64,000 nt of DNA from Litsea cubeba (GCA_012931725.1 CM022949.1:55943852-56007851), one strand, 5' to 3'; counted from the stretch's first letter, positions 47,697 through 59,660 are shown. A program made the numbers and translations. Notes: generated by a model from the sequence alone, not told the origin.

Positions 47697-48545
47697 CGAC
47701 TAGTACCGGAAAAAAAATAAAAAAATTAATTTTTTTTATAAAATATAAATGTTTTGTCGGCACAAAAGTTTTCTAAAATTTATTTTTAGAAAAAAAACTA
47801 CTTTTCCCGGCACAAAAAAACGCCAGCAAAAGGTTTCTAAATTTTATTTTGAAAAAGTAACTTTTACCGGCATAAAAACACGCCGGCAAAATTTTTTTGA
47901 AAAAAAAACTAATTTAGCAAGAAACAAGCATTTGCGTCAATTTTAGATCGTTGCAATTGAGTTTTAGCTGCAACATTTAATTAGCGGCGAAGTTAAAAAA
48001 CACTGGAAAAATATTTTTCCGACGATAAATAGTCGCTGCAATTGATTTTTTATGTCAGAAACGAGCATTTACGTCGATTTGATATCAACGCAATCGATAA
48101 ATAGTCGCTGAAAATGACTTTTTTGAAAAAAAAATAACGGTAGAAACTAGCAATTGCGTCAATTTGAGATCAACGCAATTGTGTTTTAACCGTATAATTT
48201 TTTTTGCAGCGAATCTGAAAAACGCGGGAAAAGTTTAATTGCGGCGATATATAGTCGCTGCAAGGAAATTTCGATCGCTGGAAAAAGACATTGCCAACCA
48301 CTTATAATTGAAAGTTGAAGGCTATTTGCGACGAATGTTGGCACTAGTAGCGGCGAAAAAAACGCCGCGAAAAAAAAAAGTTTTCGCGATGATTTTCCAT
48401 TTGCGCCGCTAAAGATTAGAAGTGAAGGATTTAATGCGGTGATTTCGCGACGAAGTACTAATCGCCGGGATAGAGATTTCGCAGCGATTTTGTTCATTTT
48501 TAGTGGTGAAAATGTGAGCCGCGAAAACAATTTTCTGTTGTAGTT
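47697..48545. repeat. CACTA-like subterminal repeats, possibly two juxtaposed ends
   Basis: The left part (to about 47945) is built from CCGGCA...AACGCCGGCAAAA motifs and starts ACTAGTACCGG. The right part is built from AATAGTCGCTGCAATTG and GCGGCGAAAA motifs and ends CTGTTGTAGT, whose complement ACTACAACAGAAAA is a classic CACTA-transposon terminus missing its outer C. Different motif sets suggest two related elements fused or nested. No transposase is present. Confidence 0.6.
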
Positions 48546-48587
48546 TGTCGACCTTTAACAAATGCTCCTTAAAAGGAAGAAATGGTT

Positions 48588-48941
48588 TCATTCAATATTT
48601 CCTTCACTCTTAGAGACTAAGACATTTGCTAAAATCTTATAAAGACTTGACATCAAACTGATTGGACGAAAATCACTAATCCTCAAAGACTTAATCTTCT
48701 TAGGTATTAAGCAAATAAATGTCGCATTAGTACAGGCATTGACCACCCCATCATTATAAAACTCCTTAAAAACCTTCAACAAATCTTTCTTAATCACTTC
48801 CCAATAGCTAGAAAAACCATCAGGACCAGGGGATTTATTCCTGCCACAATAAAAAACCGCCATTTTAATCGCATCCTCTTCACGGGGCCTCTCTAACCAA
48901 CAAACTTTTACATTCCTTATAAGACTCCAATCTAAACTCAT
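48588..48941 (-). pseudogene. LINE reverse transcriptase fragment
   Basis: The peptide contains NKSPGPDGFSSYW, then FICLIPKK and DFRPISLMSSLYKILAN. These are blocks of the RT domain of plant L1-type non-LTR retrotransposons. The frame breaks at about 48588, with possible continuation toward 48546 in other frames, and the CACTA-like end truncates the rest. The catalytic YADD block is absent. Dead fragment. Confidence 0.85.
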
Positions 48942-48958
48942 TAATACAAGTTTATCTT

Positions 48959-49300
48959 CTACTTCCTTTGTATAAAGCTTCTCAAAAAAACTTGTCTAGC
49001 AGGCCTACCTTGGTCCCCAAACATCTCCTTTAAGTTTAAGATAATCTCAATTGTAGTCTTAAAGGACTCAAGTTGGTATTGTAAAATAATTGACATAGAT
49101 GCCTGCATGTAGCACTTGGCCATCTCATCATCTTTAAGCCATTTGGTATAAAGGTCCTTTTGATCCTGGGGTGCATCTGGCCCGAGTTCTTGAGGGCATT
49201 CTGTGATAAGGACATGTTTATATCCTAAAGCAGTCTGGACAATGTCCATGTTTCTCTTCCAGTCTACATAGTTGGATCCCACCAATTTATTTTGGTTCAA
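48959..49300 (-). pseudogene. Copia gag fragment of another lineage
   Basis: The frame encodes LNQNKLVGSNYVDWKRNMD and later KWLKDDEMAKCYM. The NYVDWKRN--IVL pattern with an acidic downstream helix is the N-terminal Gag domain of a copia lineage distinct from A-F. It stops at the junction with the LINE piece near 48955. No LTR could be bounded upstream. Confidence 0.75.
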
Positions 49301-50204
49301 GATGGTCGTAAAGGATTGAGAGTAGATGAATTCATATTAACAAACTGTAGCACATAACCATACATTCAATTAATAAACATAAATGACATTAGTTTTAGCA
49401 TTCTCACCAAAATTTATGTGGAATCCTCTAACCACTTAAATTCAGAATGCATCAGAATCCCAATCCCTTACGGCATGCCTCCTTGGGGAGTGCAGATGCA
49501 ACTTAGATTGATGCGGATCAATGTCGGTCCATAATAAATTTAAGACTAACCATCCATGTCCCCTATCATTCATTATTATCTAAGTATCTCATACCAAATA
49601 ATGTGCGACTTCTGATTAAACTTTGATTTCTAAAATACATGATGCAAATCTTTGGAGATACTGCATTATTATTTTAGTTAAGTATGACCCACTGATTAGC
49701 ATTACGTGATAACTGTTGTGAGCAGCGCCTCATTGGGGAGTAAACCCCCACCCTGCCTCACCAACGCTATCCTAAGGAGATTCATATCTAGTAATCAGCC
49801 AAATAAATGCCCTCCGTTGGGATCGGCCACTCACGGGGCACTTACTTGCCTTACAACAGACCTACTATAGAAAACCATAGCGATTTCTCAATTTAAATGC
49901 CCCGCTCCCACTTAATATTTTAGAATTGAGGATTTCCTTTTAGGTCTATGGACACACATATAAAGAATATCAAATCATCTCATGATATAACCAATGATAG
50001 GTTCCAAGTCAAATTTAAAATTAAGGAAAGTCTAGTTACTAAGATTAGCATTACCATTGGGTGCATTTCATGGTTCCACTAAAACTAATTCTATTATTAG
50101 AACTCTTTCCAAAATATAATTTGATTTGACCAATTTTGGTAATTGCTGTGTTTGGATCATATTTGGAAAGAAATAGAAACATGCTATTAAAGCAATCACA
50201 TACA
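49301..50204. other. Probable leader or LTR remnant of the gag fragment
   Basis: No gene. Two similar motifs (GCCTCCTTGGGGAGTGCAG near 49486 and GCCTCATTGGGGAGTAAAC near 49727) and CG-richer patches suggest retrotransposon 5' sequence, but I cannot define LTR ends or a primer site. Confidence 0.35.
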
Positions 50205-50212
50205 TAGAAAGT

Positions 50213-50687
50213 AGTAGGGGTGTAACGGTTCGGTTAATCATTCATTTTGGGAAAACCATTAACCTTTTTGGCTTTTAAAAACCCTAACCGTAACCGTGAA
50301 AAACCGTTAAAAACCGAACCGCGGTTAACGGTTCGGTTACGGTTAATTGACACTTGAAAAAAAATTATGAAAATTTTGCCATTTACCAATCAAACATATT
50401 GTGAAAAAAACCATAGTTAGAAAATGGCGTAATATGTTACTGTAAAACAAAAAAGAAGTAATTTTCATTCAGGCCCTTAGGTTTTCTTCTTATTAGCGAA
50501 ATGGTTCGGTCGAATTGTAGTTAACAGTTCAGTTCGCTTAATAACCGTGAGTCGAGATAAAAACCGCAACCGAACCGTGAAGTGGTTTTCCGATTTCAAA
50601 AATTGTAACCGTAACAAAACCATGAATCATGGTTATTAATCATGGTTTGGTTCGGTTAGACAATTTCTCGATTTTCTTTTACACCCC
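50213..50687. mobile_element. hAT-like MITE 1
   Basis: Termini are AGTAGGGGTGTAAC and TTTTACACCCC(TA). The interior is rich in AACCGTTCGG-type inverted motifs. It is flanked by tagaaagt at 50205-50212 and 50688-50695, an 8-bp duplication typical of hAT elements. Exact ends are uncertain by a few bases. Confidence 0.75.
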
Positions 50688-50695
50688 TAGAAAGT

Positions 50696-51096
50696 AAAGG
50701 TGCACAAAAAAAAGGTTAAACCAATGCAAACTGGGCGGTTTGGATCAATTCGGTCAAGGTTCAATGCTGTTAAACAGCTCAAACCGAACCAATTATCTAA
50801 ATTTATATTTTTTTATAAAATATATAAAAGAATATGAAATATTACTTGAAGAAGACTCAAACCCTCACTCCGTTACTTGAAGTCCAACATCTCTCACCAA
50901 TTGAATTAATATTTCTTTTGTGAAAAAAAAAGAAAAAAATCGTAACCGAACCAAACCGATTCCTTTCGGTTCGGTTCAATTTGGTTTGAGCACATGGGCG
51001 GTTCGATTCGATTTGAGAAAATAGAAAACTGATGGGTTTGGTTTGGTTGATGGTTTTCCCTATAAACCGATCTGAACCGCCCATGTGCACCCCTAA
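50696..51096. mobile_element. hAT-like MITE 2, inserted next to MITE 1
   Basis: Termini are AAAGGTGCAC and GTGCACCCCTAA. Subterminal GGGCGGTTTGGATC and GATCTGAACCGCCC pair as inverted repeats. It is flanked by tagaaagt at 50688-50695 and 51097-51104, sharing the middle copy with MITE 1. Confidence 0.75.
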
Positions 51097-51104
51097 TAGA
51101 AAGT

Positions 51105-51634
51105 AACAAAAATAAAAACTGGTCATCTCCTCCACATGGCCCAAACGGAATGGACTTCTTGGACTTCTTAAACTTCCAAAATTTGGGTATCTCCAAAACT
51201 CTTTTGGTTATCTTCAAAGTCTTTGGTTAAGAGTCCAACACCACCTTCCTTCTTTGTCTTAGATGCCGCCATAATTTACAAAATTGATAAAAATAAAAAT
51301 TACATAAATTCCTATGTCTCAATGATGAGACTTACATGGCAATCTAATAATGGAAATAAAATGGCTTTTAGGGAAAACATCATGCCTTGCGCTTTCACGG
51401 GAAACCAAGGAAACCATGATGCCCTTTACATATTGCCTCAAATAAACCAATACCCAAAAAGGAAAGTCAAAGACTCGTGGGCCATATGGAGGGGACAATA
51501 AACCTGCAGGGTTAGTATCTCATACAGCCATATAAACCACAAAACCAGGCTGCCAATCTGTAGTGGAAAAATAAGCGGATAAAAGAATCCCGAATATGCA
51601 AAAACAGACCCGAACCTTGCTGTTCGTGTCTCCA
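51105..51634. other. Gene-free sequence
   Basis: No coding signal of note. Confidence 0.4.
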
Positions 51635-51661
51635 GTCGACCGGACACGGGGTCGGGTCGAC
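51635..51661. repeat. Isolated GTCGAC pair, 21 bp apart
   Basis: GTCGAC at 51635-51640 and 51656-51661 inside GC-richer sequence. The surroundings do not resemble the LTRs of A-F, so this is likely a remnant of another LTR, though no ends are visible. Confidence 0.7.
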
Positions 51662-52603
51662 CAGACTCACGAACTAGAAAAGTTGGATTTTCCAGTTTCG
51701 TGTCCATTCGAACCCAAACAGCTTCTAAAGGATTCTTACCATCCTTCCATTACAGGGATTCCTACCATCCTTCCATCATAGAATAACCGTTTTGTGAACA
51801 TTCCAACAACAGATCTACTTAAAAAGAAGCAAATCCGTAAAATTTTAGTTGGATTTTCCAATTTCTCTTTATTTTACCACTTAGTTATATTTTATTTCAC
51901 CCCTTTTGCTAAAGTTAATTGAAGTGAAGGATTACATTTAGAGACGAGAAAATAAGTTATATAAAAAAAAGTAGAAAAAACTATTCGCTTATGAAAAAAT
52001 ACCCTCTTCTTTTTATCCACAATGATGAAAAAACCCTCTTTTTTTATCCACAAAAATACAAAAAGTACCTTCTTATGCCACTAAATGACAAAAAACCCTC
52101 TTAATTATCCAAAAAAGGTTAAAAAAGGTACCTTCTTCTTTTCATGCCTCTTAATTTGAACCTTCACTTGAAATTCACTTTACAAGTGAATTATCCAATC
52201 AGGAAGGGGTGGAATATGCAAACGCATTCACTCAAAAAAAAAATTTGATGATGCAAGATGCGACATTTTGTCATGAGGATGCATAAGAGCATGAGGAGAA
52301 AATCAAGTTTGATCATAGCAAGGCATTTGATGAGAGGAGCCCATGTAAATTTTCATCGAATAGAAGGACAAAAACCATGATGCCTTTAGGAAATGTATAA
52401 AGAGGCGATGACCAAGTATAAGCAATGCAAATAGGCATGCAATCTAGGTCCCTATGTACAAAAAATAAAATAATAATAAATCTATAAACAATGAAAAGTC
52501 CCCACCGTTTTTTTTTTTAAAAGGAAATTTTTTTTTGAAATACCACTAAATGAGTGATGTATCTTTTTTTTATTTTAAAAAATGTATGTCTTCCCACTAG
52601 AAT
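51662..52603. other. Gene-free sequence with short repeats
   Basis: Includes loosely repeated AAAAAACCCTCTT...TTATCCACAA blocks at 51990-52130 and a duplicated TACCATCCTTCCAT (about 51737 and 51766). Confidence 0.5.
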
Positions 52604-53390
52604 GGCTAGGCAAAAGAACTCCAATCTGTTGAGCAGTGAATATTCTCACACTCGAAAGGTAGGAGATGTAACCAAAAGATCCAATAGTGATGAAATAGAA
52701 ACAATATATATAGGGCCAACTCGACTAAGTTGAAGTTTAACTTACCATAAGCTGGAATAGTGCTGGTCCCACAAATCAAAGTCGGTTATCATTTTTTTTA
52801 CATGATGATCATCTTCAAAATCAAGATAAATCCAATCAGAACTGGATTTCCAGTCCAGTTCCATCATGCAAAAAACAGATATAATCAACTTTGATTAGTG
52901 AGACCAGCACTATTGCAGCTTAAGATAAGCTAAACTTCAACTTAAGAGAGCCTTGCTCTATATATATTAGACATGTAATGAATAGAGAATCATTTTCTTT
53001 TTCAAAAAGAAGAAAAAGAAATACATAGAAAAAAAAAGAGATATGTACCACCACACTATCATGATTTAAGCACAAGAGTTCCAATCCTTTGAGCAACGAA
53101 TAATCTTCCTAAAAGATCCAGTAATGATGAAATGGTGGAAAAAAAAATTTCCACATGAAATGAATGGAGAAGCATTCTTTCAAAAAAAGAAAAAAGAAAA
53201 GGAAAAAAATTGAAACAAACCACCCTGCCACCATGATTTGCCACAAGAGTTTGTCATTTGAGCAGCAACAAGTAATCTCATGCTCTAGCCAATACTAATA
53301 AAATGGTGATTTGTTTTAGGCATGAAATGAATGTTTTTTTTTAAACAACATAAAAAGGAGAAAAAAGACATGCATGGATCTCCAAATGAT
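52604..53390. repeat. Three diverged units of about 200 bp, first one split by a MITE
   Basis: Related blocks (ACTCCAATCTGTTGAGCAG..., GTTCCAATCCTTTGAGCAAC..., GTTTGTCATTTGAGCAGCAA...) start near 52619, 53078 and 53248. Each is followed by AGT/ACTAATGATGAAATGG-like sequence, an A/G-rich run and CACCACCATGATTT-like sequence. The first is interrupted at 52712-52960. Confidence 0.65.
52712..52960. mobile_element. MITE with terminal inverted repeats of about 85 bp
   Basis: The left arm has TAAGTTGAAGTTTAACTTA, then AAGCTG, AATAGTGCTGGTC and CAAATCAAAGT. The right arm has the complement in reverse order with few mismatches. The ends lie in TATATAT on both sides, so a TA-type duplication is possible but ambiguous. 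About 250 bp, non-coding. Confidence 0.8.
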
Positions 53391-53584
53391 TTGATGGCGT
53401 CGTTTTCTTTTATTTTCTTTTTTTAGAACTTTCAACTCATGTAGAAAGTACATGCAAGTTGTAAAATAATATCATGTGTGAAGGTGACACAGATGACACA
53501 ACTTTATTGCATTAAGGCAGATACAGCGCTAACACAAAATGCATACCACCATTGCCCATAAATGCATGTATAACTAGGTGAGAA

Positions 53585-53780
53585 ATAAGTCTAAACAAGG
53601 GACTGTCTTGGAATTTCAGTCCATATAATGGACTGCTTTAAGAATTTGGTGCAAACAGTGGACTGTTTTGAAATCCCTGCACATGTATGGGACTGCTTTG
53701 AAAAAATAGCATGTAGAAGGGACTGTTTTGAAAAAAAATAGATTCCGTTTGGACTCTTTCATGAAAAAGTGGGACTGTTT
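53585..53780. repeat. Irregular repeats of GGGACTGTTTTGAAA
   Basis: About seven copies of a (G)GGACTG(C/T)(T/C)TTG(A) core spaced about 30-35 bp, with different sequence between them. Confidence 0.7.
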
Positions 53781-53937
53781 TTTAACAACAAAAGCATAAA
53801 TGAGTATTTTTAGCGTACAAATTCATGATAAAGCGCATAAAATCATGGGAAAATGCACAAATAATGAAAACTGATGAACATTATGGGATAATGAAATTCA
53901 TACCAAGTTACCAAATTAAATCACAAATATCATCATT

Positions 53938-54110
53938 TCATGCCTGTTAATTATATTAAAACATGATCAAGCAAATAAAAAAATGCGTCCAAAATTCTAT
54001 CTCAGCCATACAAATGATCAATTCATGCATGTTAATTATAATTAAACATGGGACGCAAATAAAAAAATGCGTCCAAAATACCATCTCAGCCATACAAATG
54101 ATCAAAATTC
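53938..54110. repeat. Direct duplication of 84 bp
   Basis: CATGCxTGTTAATTATA...AATAAAAAAATGCGTCC...ATCTCAGCCATACAAATGA occurs twice, with starts 84 bp apart and few differences. Confidence 0.85.
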
Positions 54111-57100
54111 GAAATTTGAGAAACACAATGATGGAAATCATGAAATGGGCGAACACACAACAAGTATGCATGAATTTTCACATTGGACACATGAAAATAA
54201 ATGCATGGGTTTTTTTTTTCTGAAAATGCATGAATTTTCACTTAAAACGATGGATGAAAAAAATGCATTGTTTCCGCATAAATTCAGTGAATAAGAAAAA
54301 AGCATGAATAAATGCATGGAACCACAGCCATGTGAAATATGGTGGATGCATGGTGTACATGATATGGTAAATATATCCATGAAATTCACAACGATGGACA
54401 TATCAACCATGGGATAGATAATTATTTATCAAATGGACCATATTATCAAATCGACAATTTTCATAGTGGAACAAAGAACAAACCCGGGCGAACTCATTTT
54501 CAAACAATACGTTGCATCTATATGAGACAATGAGCATACATTGGAAACAAACACAAATCTTCTCCATTTTTTAGATCGGCACCTTACCCCTGTAGTAATG
54601 CGTAGCAGTTCTCACCTGCTTACCTAGTGTTATAACCTTTGGGCATGCCACCTTACCTCACCCAAGATCTCTCCCACTGGCATGGGTTCGATGGGTCCCC
54701 AACCCCTTAACAAGGGTACCGAAAAACACTAATCTCACATGCATAGGATCCATGAGGCAGTGAGCAGATCATATAACCAACACAAATTCCCACATCAAAT
54801 AGTGGGTCCACTGTAGGCATGGTGGCATCAAATTCGCGATGCAACAGAAATTCAGTTTCATACTAATTCATGGTAAGGGCAGTGAACAGACTGCAACATG
54901 GAAAGAATATCCAAACAATGAGTGAAGGGCATGGAGTGCCAACAACCAAACGGTGAATTTTGTGTGTAAAATTCAACATGTGAACAGTGGGTCCTACCCA
55001 AATAGAGGGTCATTCGATTGGAACACGAGGAATTCTAACGCCCAAACAATGGGTACACTGCATGAAAATTCAACATCTGGACTTGTACCCTATGTGTGAA
55101 GAAAATGTGTAGCAAACCCAACACCCAAAGCATGGGTCATTCCATGAAAAATAATTGGAGTTTTGAAAACCAAACCACGGCTACAAGGCACGGAATTTCG
55201 TCATCTAAACAGTACACAAGACTTCAGCACTAAAATCCTTGTCCCACTACTACATGTACACATGATGATCACATCAAATCAACAAATAAGTTATGAAACT
55301 CAAAATGAGGAGCATCAAGGTCATGGCCAAACATGGGCTGATCATGGTTATCTGGGCGGAATCTCATCTAAACAGTGAATTAGATTATGACCAGTGGATA
55401 GGTATGTGCGTTGCACGTAATGTTCATTCCACTGTCATCAAATAATAAGATGTTTCGGCTATAGTACTATGTTATAAGATACTATCATATGCTAGTATTA
55501 ATCTAGGTTCACAATAAGCATGCAGAAAAAAGTGATATTTATTGCCTCAGGAGCATATCTAAATGGAAAATGCTATTCAGAAGAAGATTAAATCAAATGA
55601 AGAAACGAAAAAAAAATGTATCATGCACAACATAAAAGACACTTGATAAATATAATCGTCAATAGATATTTTAGATGGAAATTCTAAGAAATGATGAGTT
55701 ATGACATAGTGTTCGTCTGCTAAATAATCAAATTCAGTTTTGGGGGTAAGTGCTCGAGTTGAAATGAGAAAGGAGATGTTAAGATAATTTTCTTTTATTT
55801 TATAAAAAGGTTTTTAAACCAATTGACAGTACGTAAGATGTTTACATTGTATACCTTTAGATTGCCAAATTTGCAGATGCACATGTCTGCTACTTGAAGT
55901 GCACGTCTAGTTTTTCGAATTTGGGTTTTTTTTATTTCTCATTAATCCTTTTAAGCCACAAGAGAAGATAAAGGAATAAGTACACAAACAAAAAATATGA
56001 TCACAAATATTAAAAAAACTTTGTAGCAATCCATCAGGTGGAATTGAACCCCACAAAAATGGGAAAATCCAATATTTAGACCAAAAGATGCAGTTTGAAA
56101 TGATTTTCTTTTACTGTCACTACCCCCTAAAATTTAGTTTTTGATGAAACATCTTCATGGTAAAGGAGGAAAAGCATGAACATGATAAAGAGTGGCTGTC
56201 ATCCTCAATGGATCTATGGGAACTCGAAGGGTGATCTCTATAGTAATCATCCACATAAGTCGAGAATTTCTCCTTCTTATAAATATATTCATGTTTTATA
56301 AGGGAATTTTTGTGCACAAGCCTTTTCCGTGAAATGCGGAAATTGTGTTGCATCAACGGTTCTCTCACTCTCTGCCAGAAACCCATAATCGAGGAATGTT
56401 GAGAGGGGAAAAAAAGGAATTATTAAAAATTAAGAGCTAAGAGTAACCTAGTTTCGTGAAAGATAAACAGAGAATTCTTAGAAATAGCTCAAAAAAAAAG
56501 TCCTAGGAGGAGAATGTGAATTTGGTGAATTGGGCCTAACTTTCTAGCATGTTAGCTAGAAGTTAGAGAAGCTATCAAAGAATTATTAAATTCGATGTTC
56601 TAAAGACTTCATGTTTTCACCAATGGATTCATCACTTTAATATCTGTATATAACCCACTTAGTTTACTATGAATTCTTTGGAAGTCAATTCGAAGTAGGC
56701 AATGGGGACTGATTTTTCTTAGTCACTCTTTCTCAACTTGTTTGCAATTAGAACGCTCCCTTAAGAATATAGAAATGAATTCTTTAATTGTTTTTAAGAA
56801 ACGTAATGATTAAAGTAATTAAAAATCAAACCAAATTGGATACATGTAGAAAGAAATGATACTATTTCCATAAAAATGAAATGGTGCCCAGGAACTCTTG
56901 TTTCATGCTGAATTGGGTAATGTTATGAGGCACACAAATAGAAATTGGTTCCAAGCTCCCTTACGCAAGAGTTGGAAGCATAAATTATTAGTCCAGAAGG
57001 CGAATTGAACTAAAAACCTATATATCCAAGTATAGTTAAGAGAAAGAGGCATTTATTGGATATATATCATTAGAATTTTACCTGAGCAAAGGCTTTAAGA

Positions 57101-57156
57101 AAGAATGTGACCGAGGACGCTTCATTTGCATAAGACGTGCTGGAAACAAAACATTT
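54111..57156. other. Gene-free sequence
   Basis: AT-rich DNA with short recurring phrases such as CCAAA(C/G)(A/C)ATGGGT near 54900-55140. A minus-strand frame at 56120-56386 shows no homology I recognise. GTGCGTTGCAC near 55411 is a perfect short palindrome, but no Helitron end could be assembled around it. Confidence 0.4.
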
Positions 57157-57707
57157 GTTGCTGTTAGGATTTTGTTTATTGCAATTTGATGGATGCATTA
57201 GCACTTTTATGCATCTCATGAATTTTCACACATGCATTGATTTAGAAATTCTTGAAATCTTGATTTACACATGCATTGTTTTAAATCTTGTAAATCCTAT
57301 GTTTCATGCATGTTTTGGTTTTCATCTTGGATGCAATTTAATTTGAAAAACAATTTTTATATTTCAAGCAAGCCTATGGTTTTAAAACTTTCTAATCATT
57401 TTAGGCTTTTTATATTTCATGTTTTTAAACCTCTTAGAATGATTTAAAAACATGTTTCCAAGCTTGAATTTATGGCCCAAAAATCCCCACTTGAAAAACC
57501 TTTAAATATGCAAAATTGTGGGAAAATGGTCTACAGACCCGGTCAACCGACAGTGTGTTCGGTCGACCGAGTGATGGACTCGGTCGACCGAAGACACTAT
57601 AGGTCGACCGAGAAAGTGACCGTTGGGCATTTTTCCAAACGGTCTGATTTTTTTGACCGTTAAAAGCTGGGGGTCGACCGAGGACACGCGGGAACTCAAC
57701 TTTTGAG

Positions 57708-57715
57708 TATAAAAA
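57708..57715 (+). promoter_or_regulatory. TATA-like box in the solo LTR
   Basis: GAGTATAAAAAGGGG, about 100 bp after the GTCGAC cluster and 35 bp after a further lone GTCGAC (57673). Confidence 0.65.
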
Positions 57716-58519
57716 GGGGTTCATTCCCATTGAAAAAAGGTTGAACATTTTACAACTTCTAAGCACTCTTTGAGGAGGTTGGAGAGAAGAAAAAGGGGAT
57801 GAACCAAGAGAGGTTAAGGGGTCATTAGTAAAGCTAAAGCTTGGATCATTAAGTTAAATCATCAAGTAAGCTTTACTTTTATTTAATCATATGTTTTATG
57901 CTTTGACTAAATTATTGGTAAATGATTTTTAGCATATTAACTATGATGTGTTGAATCCATTCTTCTCTTAATCTTTGATTTTAGTTATTGGATTCTTCAA
58001 CCTTGATTTCAAAACAAGTTTGTTTTAAATACTTTATAAAACATGTTATGTTGAAACCTTTGATTTGTTTTATAACCATGTTTCATTAACTTGTTTGAAT
58101 CATCTTTGTTGTTTTCATTCATTTGATCTTTAGTTAAACTTTCATTTTGAAAACAACATTGCATATGCATCACATTTTTAAGATAAATTAATTTCATACA
58201 ACTTGTGTCATTTTAATTTTCATAAATCATTAACAAGTTTGCATTTTATACATGTGATTTGCATTACACGTCAATCAAATCTTTTTATGTGCATTAAACT
58301 TTTAAATGCTTTTAGCATATATTGATTGAGCTTAATTTTAAACTTGATTGAAGTCTTCACACACACACATCATGAGCATTCATCTTAGCATTACTTAGTG
58401 TGTTGTGTGAGTTTGTATTATCAATTTCATATCCACCTATTTTAGAGGCATTGTAATTGAGTTTAAAATATTTCTCTTCTAGTGTTTGTGAAGACACTTC
58501 TTTGAGAAAGAAAATCTTT

Positions 58520-58655
58520 TGATTGTAAAGGTTATTGCTTAGCCTAAGAAAAGCATTGTGTAAAGGTTATTGCTTAGCCTATAAAAGCACATTGTAAGGT
58601 TATTGCTTAGCCTAGAAAAGCATAGTTGTATAGATTATTGCTTAGCCTTTTGAAG
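58520..58655. repeat. Four copies of TTATTGCTTAGCCT in the solo LTR
   Basis: Spaced about 34-42 bp, each followed by an A-rich AAAGCA-like tail. Probably part of R/U5. Confidence 0.85.
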
Positions 58656-58927
58656 AGCATAATAGTGGAAATCTGGTGGGGTGTTGAGTCACAAGCCGGT
58701 AGTGGATGTAGGCATTGTGGGCGAACCACTATAAATCTTTGTGTAGTGGTGATTGCTTTTGTGGTGATTGTTTCGTTTAGCTTCCGCAATATGTATGTTA
58801 ATCATCACATGTGACTAGTTTGTTTTAAATAAATTAAAATTGGTCATAATTAGTCATTAAGTGTAGCTCACCCTATTCACCCCCCCCCCCCCCCTCTAGG
58901 GTTAGGATCCCTTGGACTTTCAGTTGC

Positions 58928-59660
58928 ATGTAGGTGGGTTCCTTAAGCAAGGGTTAGAGCTGAGCATCAACCTTCCCATCTCCCTTAGCATCAAACTCCA
59001 AAGTAAAACACTGTGAGGTCTGGTTCTCAAAGCAAAACTCCTACTATACTTACACTGCCCATCACTCTCTCCGCGAGGCCCTTCACACTATTGCTCAATA
59101 CTACAAGTAAAAGTTGTGCAATCTGAAGAGAAACAGAAAAAAAATGGTACAGAGAGAGACGAAAGGGAATCAAAATCTACTATAACAGTCTCTAAAATAC
59201 CATTAATTAATACAAAATTTCACAAAATGTGGGCTGTTGTTTTCCATTGCACATTCAAGGCCCCAAGCCCAAAAATGCCCACCATTGGAATTGGAAGGTC
59301 CAGTTTCACATATGTGGCCTACAACTACTTTGTTATACTGAAAAATGCACTTTAATGTCATGGTGGTAGGGAGACATACAAAAATTAAATGCAACAAAGA
59401 GGCTCGGAAAATTGGGTTCCCCCAATATCTACGCCACCGTTAAATTGGAAAGTTAAAACATTTAAATCGCCAAATAGAAAACTGAGCGAATCCATGTGAG
59501 GTTCATGAGTTTTTTTTTTCTTGTTAGACTATGGCTGATGTACTTCATCTCATTTTTCCTGTCACAATTTTAGATAGAAACTCTTTATAGCATGTGGTTT
59601 TAATATAACTATTCTGTCAATCTTGTAGCACTTAAATTAACTTGGCGGTGTAACTCAAAA
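58928..59660. other. Gene-free sequence
   Basis: No convincing coding signal; a 79-codon plus-strand frame at 59116-59355 lacks recognisable motifs. Confidence 0.4.

Larger units (their letters stand above)
57162..58922 (+). repeat. Solo LTR of a different family
   Basis: TGTTAGGATTTTG...GGACTTTCA (1761 bp) is flanked by gttgc at 57157-57161 and 58923-58927. No primer site, PPT or coding sequence adjoins it, so the interior was lost by LTR-LTR recombination. Orientation follows the TATA-like TATAAAAA (57708-57715) and the C-rich tract near the 3' end. It has three GTCGAC palindromes plus one GTCAAC at 20-21 bp steps. Confidence 0.9.

Noticed and set aside
47697..47702. CTAGT as a Helitron 3' end for the gene-fragment mosaic
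   Set aside because: No GC-rich hairpin 10-12 bases upstream, and the sequence fits a CACTA-type ACTAGTACCGG start better. The Helitron ends remain unfound.
55395..55915. Small Helitron suggested by GTGCGTTGCAC and CTAGT
   Set aside because: The palindrome is about 490 bp from the CTAGT and no proper terminal hairpin could be placed.
56120..56386. 88-codon minus-strand frame
   Set aside because: No motif, no conserved context, and length expected by chance in this composition.
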